This document shows, in pieces, positions 1 to 7,506 of a stretch of 35,249 nucleotides of DNA. The notes under the pieces are model-generated. The model was not told the DNA's origin and searched no databases. It worked only from the letters and a program-made list of their open reading frames with translations. This DNA comes from Spartobacteria bacterium (GTDB taxonomy: Bacteria > Verrucomicrobiota > Verrucomicrobiia > Chthoniobacterales > UBA6821), in NCBI GenBank assembly GCA_947482345.1, contig CANKJN010000013.1, positions 1-35,249 on the forward strand. Direction: 5' to 3'. Positions within the stretch are counted from its first letter, which is position 1; each line of letters opens with the position of its first letter. Position numbers and translations under genes: made by a program.

Positions 1-2
1 AT

Positions 3-17
3 CACTAGTGTCCGGCT
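3..17 (+). repeat. Left terminal inverted repeat of the IS
   Basis: The 15 bases cactagtgtccggct match the reverse complement of 1292-1306 (cacaagcgtccggtt) at 12 of 15 positions. The repeat sits at the window edge, so its outer limit could be slightly different. Confidence 0.75.
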
Positions 18-123
18 GAGAGGGTGATTGGTTTTTGTTGTTTCTTCAAGATGAGTGATTTGCGACCCAAATTGGATGCCACGCATTTGAACTTTGAGCG
101 ACGTTTTTTGAGGATACTCGGCC

Positions 124-1293
124 ATGAACTCTGGCCGCTACGTCCTCTCCCAAGTCCTCGATCTGGTAGATCGCAAGTCTCTTTCCCGGTTGGTCCAACG
201 CTACGACGCGGAGACCAAGGTTCGGCATTTCGGTTGCCGACAGCAGTTGATCTGCATGGCTTTTGCGCAGTTGACCTGGAGGGAAGGATTGCGCGACATA
301 GCCACCTGTCTCAACGCCCGGAGCGAAGCCCTCTACCATCTTGGTTTTCGAGAACGAGTTGCCAAGTCCACCTTGGCCGATGCCAACGAGCAACGAGACT
401 ACCGACTATGGGAGGATCTCGCCAAAGGACTCATGCGCAAGGCGCGTGTCCTCTACGCCGGAGAGGATCTCGGTTTGGAACTGGAGAACACGGTTTACGC
501 TCTGGATTCCACGACCATCGATCTCTCGCTGAGTCTTTTCCCATGGGCCGATTTCCGAAGCACCAAGGCTGGGATCAAGATGCATACCCAGCTCGATCTG
601 AGAGGCCCTATCCCGACCTGCATCCACATCAGTGGAGCCCGCAATGCCGATGTTCACTGGCTCGACGACCTTCTCTTCGAAGCGGGTGCCTTCTATGTGA
701 TGGATCGCGGCTACATGGACTTTGCTCGGCTTGCTCGTATCGTTTTGGCAGGCGCCTTCTTCGTCACTCGCGCCAAGAGCAATCTTCGCTTCACCCGTCA
801 TCGATCGCTCCCTCGGGATTGCTTGGAGGGTGTTCTCAGCGATCAAATTGGATCTCCATCGCTTCCCAAAGCTGCGGCCGACTTCCCATATCCTCTGCGC
901 AGGGTGCGCTACTTCGACAAGGAGACCGCCAAGCATCTGGTCTTCCTCACCAACAACCTGGAGATTCCCGCTCTCACCGTGGCCAAGCTCTACAAGTCGC
1001 GATGGCAGATCGAACTCTTCTTCAAATGGATCAAAGGCCACCTGCGCATCAAACACTACTTCGGCTCCAGTCCCAATGCGGTGAAGAGCCAGATCTGGAT
1101 TGCAGTGGCCGTTTACTTGATGGTGGCCATCCTCCACAAGCAGCTCCAACTCCCTGGCAGACTCCACAGAACCTTCCAGCTTTTGAGCATTCATCCCTTT
1201 GAGAAGGTGCCTATCCATGAACTACTTACAGAAGCCGACTTCAAATCTTACATGCCTCACAAAAATAACCAATTGATGCTGTGGGACTTATAA
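124..1293 (+). CDS. IS4-family DDE transposase
   Basis: A 389-residue cut-and-paste transposase that would bind the element ends and catalyse excision and strand transfer. The IS4-family catalytic pattern is visible. The first Asp is D128 in YALDSTTIDLSL, the second is D194 in YVMDRGYMDF, and the Glu is E297 inside the family signature Y-x2-R-x3-E-x6-K (Y290, R293, E297, K304). The N-terminal part (about 5-100) matches the small N-terminal domain usual for these enzymes. Length is typical for the family. The stop codon (1291-1293) overlaps the right terminal repeat. Other long open frames through this gene are shadows. No frameshift or internal stop is seen. Confidence 0.93.
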   Translation: MNSGRYVLSQVLDLVDRKSLSRLVQRYDAETKVRHFGCRQQLICMAFAQLTWREGLRDIATCLNARSEALYHLGFRERVAKSTLADANEQRDYRLWEDLAKGLMRKARVLYAGEDLGLELENTVYALDSTTIDLSLSLFPWADFRSTKAGIKMHTQLDLRGPIPTCIHISGARNADVHWLDDLLFEAGAFYVMDRGYMDFARLARIVLAGAFFVTRAKSNLRFTRHRSLPRDCLEGVLSDQIGSPSLPKAAADFPYPLRRVRYFDKETAKHLVFLTNNLEIPALTVAKLYKSRWQIELFFKWIKGHLRIKHYFGSSPNAVKSQIWIAVAVYLMVAILHKQLQLPGRLHRTFQLLSIHPFEKVPIHELLTEADFKSYMPHKNNQLMLWDL

Positions 1294-1585
1294 CCGGACG
1301 CTTGTGCCCCGCAATAGCAGTCCGGATCAGGTCGATATCTGATTGAATGGAATTCCAATCATTGGTGGAAAGTTCCAAGATAGCGATTTTCCTGCCCATG
1401 AGATTTTGCTGATATCTAAGATTCTGATCTGAGGTGATAAAAAGATCAAATTCCGCTTCAGCCAGTTTCAGCAAATCGCCGTTTTTGATTCCCCCCCAGC
1501 CACAATTCTGAGGACTTGAACACACATGCCCAGCAAGCCGTTTTGCCAGCGGCCAGGGAACACACTCATCTAGGAGAATCCTCAC
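1241..1585 (-). pseudogene. DUF5615 PIN-like toxin with IS-derived C-terminus
   Basis: The ORF begins with GTG (MRILLDECVPWPLAKRL) and has the hallmarks of DUF5615 PIN-like proteins: the N-terminal LLDEC motif, then a DGDLL-like stretch (here NGDLL) and FDLFITSDQNL, which holds the second acidic cluster. These proteins are predicted RNases that act as toxins beside DUF433 antitoxins. Codons 1-93 are family-like. From codon 94, position 1306, the frame runs into the IS and picks up 21 foreign residues (HKRPVISPTAS and onwards) before a stop. The native 3' end therefore lies to the left of the IS, outside the window. The core acidic residues survive, so partial activity is possible. The start overlaps the antitoxin stop by 4 bp (GTGA). 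Confidence 0.85.
1292..1306 (-). repeat. Right terminal inverted repeat of the IS
   Basis: Reverse complement is cacaagcgtccggtt, matching the left end at 12 of 15 positions. The outermost base, 1306, is the exact point where codon 94 (CAC, His) of the minus-strand toxin gene begins to be read from IS sequence. Confidence 0.8.
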
Positions 1586-1791
1586 GCAGCCAGCAATGCA
1601 GCCTCTGAGCGTTCCAGAACCCTACATGCCATTTCTTTGGTAATGGAAGGGAAGCACTCCAGGAACTCCTCGAGGGAGTAGTCCTTTTCAAGGTAATCAA
1701 AGAGTGACTTCACAGGCACTCGCGTACCCTTGAATACGGGAACCCCACCGAGAACATCAGGATCGATCGTGATGAGATCTGAAGTTTTCAT
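1582..1791 (-). CDS. DUF433 family antitoxin
   Basis: A 69-residue protein beginning MKTSDLITIDPDVLGGVPVF, with the DUF433 signature P-x-F-x-G-T-R-V-P-V followed by a short helical DNA-binding segment (DYSLEEFLECFPSITKEM). DUF433 proteins are antitoxins that usually neutralise an adjacent PIN-like or DUF5615 toxin and probably autoregulate the pair. The frame is open upstream to 1878, but that stretch has no family similarity, so the start at 1791 is preferred. No clear Shine-Dalgarno is seen. It is translationally coupled to the toxin gene by a 4-bp overlap. If the toxin is inactivated by the IS, this may be an orphan antitoxin. Confidence 0.88.
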   Translation of the reverse strand: MKTSDLITIDPDVLGGVPVFKGTRVPVKSLFDYLEKDYSLEEFLECFPSITKEMACRVLERSEAALLAA

Positions 1792-1906
1792 TGATTGAAC
1801 ATTCGTGCAAACCAACCAAAAATCTAGCAGTTTTTTAGCCAGAGAAACGCTTTTGAATTCACTGCGGACCACGAACAAAGGGATATTGTTGATACGGGCT
1901 TGATTG

Positions 1907-2031
1907 GCGCCGCTTCCAAGCGGCTTGGTTCCTAGTTGATGGCATCCGCCTCCCGGCGGACGGTGCCACCCCTTTGGGGCTACGACTCCGTCGTAGTCTA
2001 CCGCGCCGCTTCCAAGCAGCTTGGTTCCTAG
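1907..2031 (+). repeat. Paired 29-bp repeats flanking hairpins in a spacer
   Basis: Two copies of a 29-bp sequence (1907-1935 and 2003-2031, one mismatch) begin gcgccgcttccaag. Each can fold through the ccgctt / aagcgg or ccaagc / gcttgg arms. Between them are a tccgcc-tccc-ggcgga hairpin near 1936-1952 and a perfect 7-bp-stem hairpin ctacgac-tcc-gtcgtag at 1980-1996. A more diverged relative of the 29-mer occurs at 20644-20670. There is no T-run after any hairpin, so a plain Rho-independent terminator is not supported. The block looks like a REP-type intergenic repeat. Confidence 0.6.
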
Positions 2032-2068
2032 CTCCTAGCTCCTAGCTCCTAGCTCCTAGCTCCTAGCT
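2027..2068. repeat. Heptanucleotide tandem array, cctagct x6
   Basis: Six exact consecutive copies of the 7-mer cctagct. Both strands of the unit contain TAG, and 7 is not a multiple of 3, so the array places stop codons in all six reading frames. The photolyase gene on the minus strand ends inside it: its last residues (GARS) and its TAG stop are read from the array. Confidence 0.95.
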
Positions 2069-3483
2069 CCCAGTGCTTTGTGCCGGGCAAAAAGTTCCAT
2101 CGTCCTGTCACGCTCCGCGGCGTGATCGAGCATCGGGGCGGGGTAGCCGGGCGCGATCGGACGACCGTCTGACGGCGCCTCGAGCAGGGAGGAGTTGGAG
2201 ACATTCTTGAGCTCGGGGATCCAACGGCGGATGTAGAGCCCCTCGGGATCGTACCGCTTGGTCTGGCTCCAGGGATTCTGAATCCGGAAGTAGGGTGCGG
2301 CGTCGGCACCTGTCCCCGCGCTCCATTGCCAACCGCCGTTGTTGGAAGCGATCTCACCATCCACAAGCGACCTCATGAAGAAGGCCTCGCCGAGCCGCCA
2401 ATCGAGGTGCAGATCCTTGGTGAGGAACATCGCGGTGATCATCCGGGCCCGGTTGTGCATCCATCCCGTGGCGGCAAGCTGGCGCATCGCCGCATCGACA
2501 ATCGGGAAGCCGGTCATGCCGAAGCACCAGCGCTCGAAGGCATCAGGATGCCCCTTGAGTCCCGGCCACTCCATCCCTCGCCAGGTGGAATTGAACTCCT
2601 GTTCCAGCAGTTCGGGATAGTGCCAGAGGAGCTGCATGTAGAATTCCCGCCAGACGATCTCGGCGAGATATTTCATGATGCTCTTGCGTCCCTCGGGGGG
2701 AAGACCCTCTTCCACCTTCTTGGCCGCGTCATAAATCTGGCGCGGCGAGATCAGGCCGAAGCGCAAATCCTGCGAGAGCTGCGAGGTTCCCGCGACCGAA
2801 GGGATGTCTCGGGCATCGCCATAGCTGGCGATCGGACCGGAAACGAACGCCTTGAGCCGCTCCCGCGCCGCACGTTCGCCCGGCTCGGGGATCGCCGCCG
2901 CGGGACTGAGCCCCCAGTCGGAGAGTTGCGGCAGGGGTAGCGAGACCGGGGCGGAGGGCGTCGAGAGCTTCCTGATCGCGGGTCCAGGCATCGGCTTCGG
3001 CAGACCGAACCAGACCTTCGAATAGGGGGTGAAGACGCGAAACACCGTTCCCTGCCCGGTGAGAGCCTCATCGCGTTCATGGATGCAGGCATCCTTGTGG
3101 AGTGACACGGTGATGCCACGCTCTGCGCCCATCGTTTCCAGACGCGCCTCGACGGACCGGCCAAAGGGATCGGGATCGCGGTTTGCGAAGATCGCGGTCG
3201 CCCCGGTCTCCCCGGCAAGTTTCTCCAATTCCGCCACGGCATCGCCACGACGGATGATCAGGCGGCCGCCGATCGCCTCCAGGTTCTTGGCCAGCGAGGC
3301 CAAGGAACCGCAGAGAAATTCCTGACGCGCGGGCCCGGTCCATTCGTGGGATCCCTTCCAGTCACTCGCCACGTAGACCGGGATGACTTCACCGTCCGAT
3401 CCCGCGGCCGCGATGGCAGCGGAGAGCGCCGTATTGTCAGTGATCCTGAAATCCCTGCGAAACCAATGGACGACGCGCTTCAT
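2056..3483 (-). CDS. phrB: Class I cryptochrome/photolyase family DNA photolyase
   Basis: A 475-residue flavoprotein expected to repair UV-induced cyclobutane pyrimidine dimers using blue light. The N-terminal photolyase alpha/beta domain (1-130) starts with VVHWFRRDFRITDN. The FAD-binding domain (about 205-470) contains TSQLS (233-237), the TGFPIVDAAMRQL and GWMHNRARMI block (324-349) and the segment SNNGGWQWSAGTGADAAPYF (380-399), followed by R400. These are the strongest signatures of class I photolyases. Length is typical. The second chromophore cannot be told from sequence. The gene overlaps the upstream chagasin-like gene by ATGA (3480-3483), so the two are probably co-transcribed. The stop lies inside a heptamer repeat array, so the extreme C-terminus is not native-like. 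A (6-4) specificity is unlikely but not excluded. Confidence 0.95.
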   Translation of the reverse strand: MKRVVHWFRRDFRITDNTALSAAIAAAGSDGEVIPVYVASDWKGSHEWTGPARQEFLCGSLASLAKNLEAIGGRLIIRRGDAVAELEKLAGETGATAIFANRDPDPFGRSVEARLETMGAERGITVSLHKDACIHERDEALTGQGTVFRVFTPYSKVWFGLPKPMPGPAIRKLSTPSAPVSLPLPQLSDWGLSPAAAIPEPGERAARERLKAFVSGPIASYGDARDIPSVAGTSQLSQDLRFGLISPRQIYDAAKKVEEGLPPEGRKSIMKYLAEIVWREFYMQLLWHYPELLEQEFNSTWRGMEWPGLKGHPDAFERWCFGMTGFPIVDAAMRQLAATGWMHNRARMITAMFLTKDLHLDWRLGEAFFMRSLVDGEIASNNGGWQWSAGTGADAAPYFRIQNPWSQTKRYDPEGLYIRRWIPELKNVSNSSLLEAPSDGRPIAPGYPAPMLDHAAERDRTMELFARHKALGARS

Positions 3484-3893
3484 TCAGCTGAGGGGCGGAT
3501 GGTGACGGGCCAACTGAGCCTCCTGACGGGAGGGAGACCCTTCTCCCAGACGCGGGCGTAGGAGAAGGTGAGGGTCAGCGTTCCCGCCCGCTCCGCACGG
3601 AACCTCCAGACCTCGGTTCCCCCCGCGCCGAGACGTCCCTTGGCGGATTTGGGAATCTCACAGGTCGCCTCCCCTTGCTGAAGCAGAAGTCCCGGCTTGG
3701 AGGCGGCGACACTCCACGAGTAGCCCGTCGATGGGTTGGAAGGGAGGCGGAACACCAAAAGATCCCCCCGATCCATCCAAAGATCTTTTCCATTCTCCTT
3801 CTCCGTGAGATCGAGCTGAGCAGCCGCCGCGAATCCGGAAAAGAAAAAGGTGAGGAAAATCCCGCGGAGAAGCAGTGTCATGAAGGCGATCAT
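3480..3893 (-). CDS. Chagasin-like (I42) cysteine peptidase inhibitor, exported
   Basis: A 137-residue protein with an N-terminal signal-type segment (residues 1-25, hydrophobic LLLRGIFLTFFFSGFAAAA). An Ig-like inhibitor domain follows. The three family loops are visible: NPSTGYSW (53-60), GAGGTEVWRF (89-98) and YARVWEKG (112-119). In chagasin-family proteins these loops plug the active site of papain-like peptidases. The third loop has RVW where RPW is more usual. The frame is open upstream to 4007, but the start at 3893 places the signal peptide correctly. It runs divergently from lpxI, with 52 bp between the starts. The ATGA overlap with the photolyase gene implies one transcript. The bacterial targets of such inhibitors are mostly unknown. 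Confidence 0.88.
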   Translation of the reverse strand: MIAFMTLLLRGIFLTFFFSGFAAAAQLDLTEKENGKDLWMDRGDLLVFRLPSNPSTGYSWSVAASKPGLLLQQGEATCEIPKSAKGRLGAGGTEVWRFRAERAGTLTLTFSYARVWEKGLPPVRRLSWPVTIRPSAE

Positions 3894-3945
3894 GGAGTCC
3901 CCAACCCCTCGACGGGAAGACGTTTTTCTAGCTGTCTGAAGTGGT

Positions 3946-4785
3946 GTGTTGCGGGTAGGCTCGGGAATCGTGCAGAAGCCAGAGACACTCTTCCTGATCG
4001 CCGGCAACGGCTCCTATCCGCTGCTTGCGGTGAAGGGGGCACGCGAGGCGGGCGTGGGCCGCGTGGTCGCCGCAGCCTTCGAGGGGGAGACCGACCCCGC
4101 CCTGGCGGGATTCGTGGATGAAATCCACTGGATGAGGGTCGGGCAACTCGGCCGCCTCCTTGATGCCGCCAAGAAGAGCGGAGCAACCGCCTCGATGATG
4201 GCGGGCCAGATCGCCCCGGGGAACCTCTTCGACCTCCGCCCCGATTTCCATGCCCTCCTCCTGCTGGCCAAGCTCAAGGAGCGCAATGCCGAGACCCTCT
4301 TCGGAGCAATCGCCGGCGAGCTTGAGAAAGCCGGCGTCCCTCTCCTGCCCGCGACCACTTTCCTGGAGAAGCATCTGGCCGGCGAGGGACTCTTTGCCGG
4401 GCCCAAGCCGAAACCCCGCACCCTGGAGGACATCGCCTACGGCCTCGGAATCGCGAAGGAGGTGAGCCGACTCGACATCGGCCAGACCGTTGTCGTCAAG
4501 AAGGGGACCGTCCTCGCGGTCGAGGGATTTGACGGAACGGACTCCACGATCCGTCGCGGCGGCGAACTCGGCCGCGGCGAGGCGGTCGTCGTGAAGGTCT
4601 CGAAGCCGGCTCAGGACATGCGCTTCGATGTCCCCGTGATCGGCCCCCGCACGCTGGAGACAGCGGCGGCAGCGGGCGTCACCGCCATCGCCATGGAAGC
4701 CGGACGCACCCTTCTCCTCGAGACCGACCGACTCAAGGAACTCGCAACCACTCACCATATCACCCTCTGGGGCACCACATCATGA
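3946..4785 (+). CDS. lpxI: UDP-2,3-diacylglucosamine pyrophosphatase LpxI
   Basis: LpxI hydrolyses UDP-2,3-diacylglucosamine to lipid X and UMP on the cytoplasmic side of the inner membrane, the step before LpxB. It is the non-homologous alternative to LpxH. The sequence has the family start LFLIAGNGSYPLLAVKGA, the central helical DFHALLLLAKLKERN segment and the C-terminal domain with VVVKKGTVLAVEGFDGTDSTI and FDVPVIGPRTLE, diagnostic of LpxI (former DUF1009). The GTG at 3946 gives 279 residues. A GTG at 3970 gives 271 residues and a start closer to the family N-terminus; neither has a strong Shine-Dalgarno. The stop overlaps the next gene by ATGA (4782-4785). It opens the lipid A operon with lpxB downstream. 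Confidence 0.95.
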   Translation: MLRVGSGIVQKPETLFLIAGNGSYPLLAVKGAREAGVGRVVAAAFEGETDPALAGFVDEIHWMRVGQLGRLLDAAKKSGATASMMAGQIAPGNLFDLRPDFHALLLLAKLKERNAETLFGAIAGELEKAGVPLLPATTFLEKHLAGEGLFAGPKPKPRTLEDIAYGLGIAKEVSRLDIGQTVVVKKGTVLAVEGFDGTDSTIRRGGELGRGEAVVVKVSKPAQDMRFDVPVIGPRTLETAAAAGVTAIAMEAGRTLLLETDRLKELATTHHITLWGTTS

Positions 4786-5741
4786 AGACCATCCGCGCCG
4801 GCGTCGTCGGCCCAGGCAGCATCGGCATCAACCATGCCCGCATCTACAGCGAACTCGAAGGCTGCGAACTCGTCGCCATTTACGATGCCGACAGGCGTAA
4901 CGCCCAGAAGGCCGCCGCAAAATACGGGGGCAGGCCCTGCACCGACCTGGATGAGTTTGCCGACCTGGTCGACGTCGCCTCGGTGGCAACCCCGACGGAG
5001 TTCCACCACGAGGTGGGGACCCTGCTGCTGAAGAAAGGGAAGCATCTCCTGATCGAGAAACCGATCGCCACCAACACCGCGCAGGCCCTCGATCTCGCCG
5101 CCACCGCGGCCGCAAACAACTGCATCCTGCAGGTCGGCCACATCGAGCGCTTCAACCCCGGCCTCGAGGCGCTCGAGCAGCAGCTCCGCAACCCCCGCTT
5201 CCTGGAGGTGACGCGCCTCTCCCCCTACCCCAACCGCAGCATGGACATTGGCGTCGTTCTTGACGTGATGATCCATGACCTCGAGATCCTTCTCCATCTC
5301 GTCCGCTCGCCGGTCATCAGCGTCGATGCCGTCGGCATCGCCGTCCTGAGCCGCGGGGAGGACATCGCCAATGTCCGCATCCGCTTCGAGAACGGCTGCG
5401 TCGCCAACCTCACCGCCAGCCGCATCAGTCGCGACAAGGTGCGCAAGATCCGGATCTTCCAGGAGGACACCTACCTCTCACTCGATTACCAGAGGCAGAG
5501 CGGCTACATCCTCCGCCTCAAGCAGGGCTCCATCAAGCGGGAGCGAGTCAAGGTGATCAAGGGGGAACCGCTTCAGCGTGAACTCGCCGCCTTCGTCACC
5601 TGCGCCCGCGAGGGAATCCAACCCCGCGTCACCGGCCGGGAGGCGGCCGCGGCGCTCGATCTTGCGATCCACATCACCAGGCAGATCGAGGAGGCGGATC
5701 CCCGCAAGCAGAACGGCTCGAATCCCGGGCTTCCCGCCTGA
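4782..5741 (+). CDS. Gfo/Idh/MocA oxidoreductase in lipid A operon (GnnA-like?)
   Basis: A 319-residue NAD(P)-dependent sugar oxidoreductase. The Rossmann N-terminus has G10-x-G12-x2-G15 (GVVGPGSIGINHAR), the EKP motif at 92-94 and the segment VGHIERFNP (118-126), which precedes the C-terminal Gfo/Idh/MocA alpha/beta domain. It sits between lpxI and lpxB, overlapping lpxI by ATGA and lying 12 bp before lpxB. A nucleotide-sugar substrate is therefore likely. The GHxERFNP pattern and the context recall GnnA, which oxidises UDP-GlcNAc at C3 for amide-linked lipid A. The partner transaminase GnnB is not in the window, so that role is an inference. Another UDP-sugar dehydrogenase role is possible. 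Confidence 0.85.
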   Translation: MKTIRAGVVGPGSIGINHARIYSELEGCELVAIYDADRRNAQKAAAKYGGRPCTDLDEFADLVDVASVATPTEFHHEVGTLLLKKGKHLLIEKPIATNTAQALDLAATAAANNCILQVGHIERFNPGLEALEQQLRNPRFLEVTRLSPYPNRSMDIGVVLDVMIHDLEILLHLVRSPVISVDAVGIAVLSRGEDIANVRIRFENGCVANLTASRISRDKVRKIRIFQEDTYLSLDYQRQSGYILRLKQGSIKRERVKVIKGEPLQRELAAFVTCAREGIQPRVTGREAAAALDLAIHITRQIEEADPRKQNGSNPGLPA

Positions 5742-5753
5742 TCCAGTTCACGC

Positions 5754-6917
5754 ATGAGCAGCCCTCCACGGCATCTTGCGATCGTTGCCGGTGAAGCCAG
5801 CGGCGACACGCATGGCGCGGCCCTGATGCGCTCTCTTCGGGAACGCGATCCCGGCATCCGTTTCACCGGCAAGGGAGGACCGAAGATGGCCTTGGAGGCC
5901 ACAGCCTCCGGAGGCTCCCTCGACAACTGGATCGCGGAAGCAGGTGTTCTCGGCCTCTGGGATGTGCTCCGCCACTACGGCTACTTCAAGCGGAAGTTCG
6001 GGGCCCTGCTCGAGGACCTCACGGCCGATCCGCCCGAAGCGGTGATCCTGGTCGACTATCCCGGCTTCAATCTCCGCCTTGCCAAGGCGATCCGGAAACG
6101 GGGGATCCCGACCCGGATCATTTACTACATCAGCCCCCAGGTCTGGGCCTGGAACCGCCGCCGCATCCCGGAGATGGCAAAGGCCCTCGACCTGATGATC
6201 TGCATCTTTCCGTTCGAGAAGGCTATCTACGAATCCTCCGGCCTGCCGACAGTCTTCGCCGGTCACCCGATGGCCGAGGAACTACGCCGTGTTCCCGTTG
6301 CCGAACGCGACGAGAACCTCTTCGGCCTCTTCCCCGGAAGCCGGGAAAGGGAGGTGCGAAGGATTTTCCCGACGATGCTCGGAGCCGCACGCCTGATCGC
6401 CCGATCCAGGCCGGAGATCCGGTTCGAGGCGGCGGCGGCCACAGAGGCCCACGCCGCACTGATGAGGGAGATGGCAACCGCAGCCTCCGTGACCATCACG
6501 ATCACTACCGGCGCATCACGCGATCTCATGCGCCGGGCGGGTGCGGGACTTGTCTGCTCCGGCACGGCGACACTTGAGGCCGCCTGCCTGGGACTCCCCT
6601 ACGCCTTGGTCTACAAGGTGGCGACCCTCACCTACGAAGTCGGCATCCGCGTCATCCGCGTTCCCTACCTCGGAATGGTGAACATTCTGGCAAACCGCCC
6701 CGTCATCCGGGAGTTCATCCAGCATGACGCCACCCCCGCCGCCCTTGCCGACGAAGCTCTGCGCCTGCTCAACAGCACGGAGGCAAGGGAGAGGCTCTCC
6801 TCGGATCTCGCCTCCGTCACAGCCATGCTCGGCGGAGAAGAAGACAATCCGGCCTCCGCTCGAGCCGCACGCGCCGTGCTCGAATGTCTGGATCAACCGG
6901 CCCGTTCGGCTACATAA
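5754..6917 (+). CDS. lpxB: Lipid-A-disaccharide synthase LpxB
   Basis: A 387-residue membrane-associated glycosyltransferase (GT19) that joins lipid X and UDP-2,3-diacylglucosamine into the lipid A disaccharide. Family landmarks appear in order: VAGEASGD (11-18), DYPGFN (101-106), YYISPQVWAWN (124-134), LFPGSREREV (192-201) and GTATLEAACLGLPYALVYK near residues 270-290. Length is typical of LpxB. It starts 12 bp after the oxidoreductase gene without a clear Shine-Dalgarno, so translational coupling is likely. The HIT gene starts 6 bp after its stop. Context and motifs leave little doubt. Confidence 0.96.
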   Translation: MSSPPRHLAIVAGEASGDTHGAALMRSLRERDPGIRFTGKGGPKMALEATASGGSLDNWIAEAGVLGLWDVLRHYGYFKRKFGALLEDLTADPPEAVILVDYPGFNLRLAKAIRKRGIPTRIIYYISPQVWAWNRRRIPEMAKALDLMICIFPFEKAIYESSGLPTVFAGHPMAEELRRVPVAERDENLFGLFPGSREREVRRIFPTMLGAARLIARSRPEIRFEAAAATEAHAALMREMATAASVTITITTGASRDLMRRAGAGLVCSGTATLEAACLGLPYALVYKVATLTYEVGIRVIRVPYLGMVNILANRPVIREFIQHDATPAALADEALRLLNSTEARERLSSDLASVTAMLGGEEDNPASARAARAVLECLDQPARSAT

Positions 6918-6923
6918 AGAGTC

Positions 6924-7433
6924 ATGTCATTCCCCAAGGAACATCTCGAGTCGCTCTGGGCACCCTGGCGTGTGGAATATTTCAGCCGAGAGCGTTCCAG
7001 CGGCGAGGACTTTCTCGCAGAGGCCGCCGCCTCCTCCGATGACGCCGCCCACCTCGTGGTCTGCCGTCGAAAGAATGCCTTCCTCATTCTCAACAAATAC
7101 CCATACGCCTCCGGCCATCTGATGGTGGTTCCCTACCGCCGGACCTCCCGCATGGAGGATCTGACCGACGAGGAAGCACTCGTTCTCTGGCATCTGTCAA
7201 CCCATGCCCAACGCCTGCTTCGCGAGGTGGTCAAGGCCGAGGGCTTCAATGTCGGATTCAATCTAGGCACGATAGCCGGAGCCGGATTCGAAGAGCACCT
7301 CCACCTTCACATCGTCCCCCGCTGGACGGGAGACCAGAACTTCATGCCGATGATTGCCGGAACGCGGATCATCCCCGAGGGTCTGATGCCACTCTACGAA
7401 AAACTTGTCGAAGCCGACCGTGCCATCACGTGA
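6924..7433 (+). CDS. HIT family hydrolase/phosphorylase
   Basis: A 169-residue cytoplasmic histidine-triad protein. The N-terminal LWAPWRVEY signature (11-19) is shared with the Ap4A phosphorylase-like branch of the HIT family. LILNKYPYASGHLMVVPYRR (54-73) is the core strand region, and the catalytic triad is H125-L-H127-L-H129 in EEHLHLHIVPRW. HIT enzymes cleave nucleotide phosphoesters or phosphoramidates such as Ap4A or AMP-lysine; the exact substrate cannot be read here. It is the last gene of the lpxI-lpxB operon (6-bp gap), which may be incidental or may reflect nucleotide clean-up. No Shine-Dalgarno is visible. Confidence 0.92.
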   Translation: MSFPKEHLESLWAPWRVEYFSRERSSGEDFLAEAAASSDDAAHLVVCRRKNAFLILNKYPYASGHLMVVPYRRTSRMEDLTDEEALVLWHLSTHAQRLLREVVKAEGFNVGFNLGTIAGAGFEEHLHLHIVPRWTGDQNFMPMIAGTRIIPEGLMPLYEKLVEADRAIT

Positions 7434-7506
7434 TCGCAAACAACTCGCGCAGAGACGCAGAGGCGCGGAGAGAATCCGAAAATCTCATAAATCGGCGAGA
7501 CTCTGT

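Larger units (their letters stand above)
3..1306 (+). mobile_element. IS4-family insertion sequence, apparently complete
   Basis: A single transposase gene lies between two imperfect terminal inverted repeats (3-17 and 1292-1306, 12 of 15 positions matching). The element is about 1.3 kb, a normal size for IS4-family members with one transposase ORF. The right boundary is well supported: exactly at 1306 the neighbouring toxin ORF on the minus strand changes from family-like sequence to IS sequence. Only two bases precede the left repeat, so the expected target duplication cannot be checked. The transposase frame is intact, so the element may be active. Confidence 0.85.

Noticed and set aside
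24-1202. A long second open frame on the plus strand and a 270-codon minus-strand frame (406-1218) across the IS.
   Set aside because: Both overlap the transposase entirely, contain no recognisable domain and have the biased composition of shadow frames.
1980-1996. The perfect ctacgac-tcc-gtcgtag hairpin as a Rho-independent terminator for the flanking genes.
   Set aside because: No T-run follows on either strand, and it belongs to a repeat block that recurs elsewhere.
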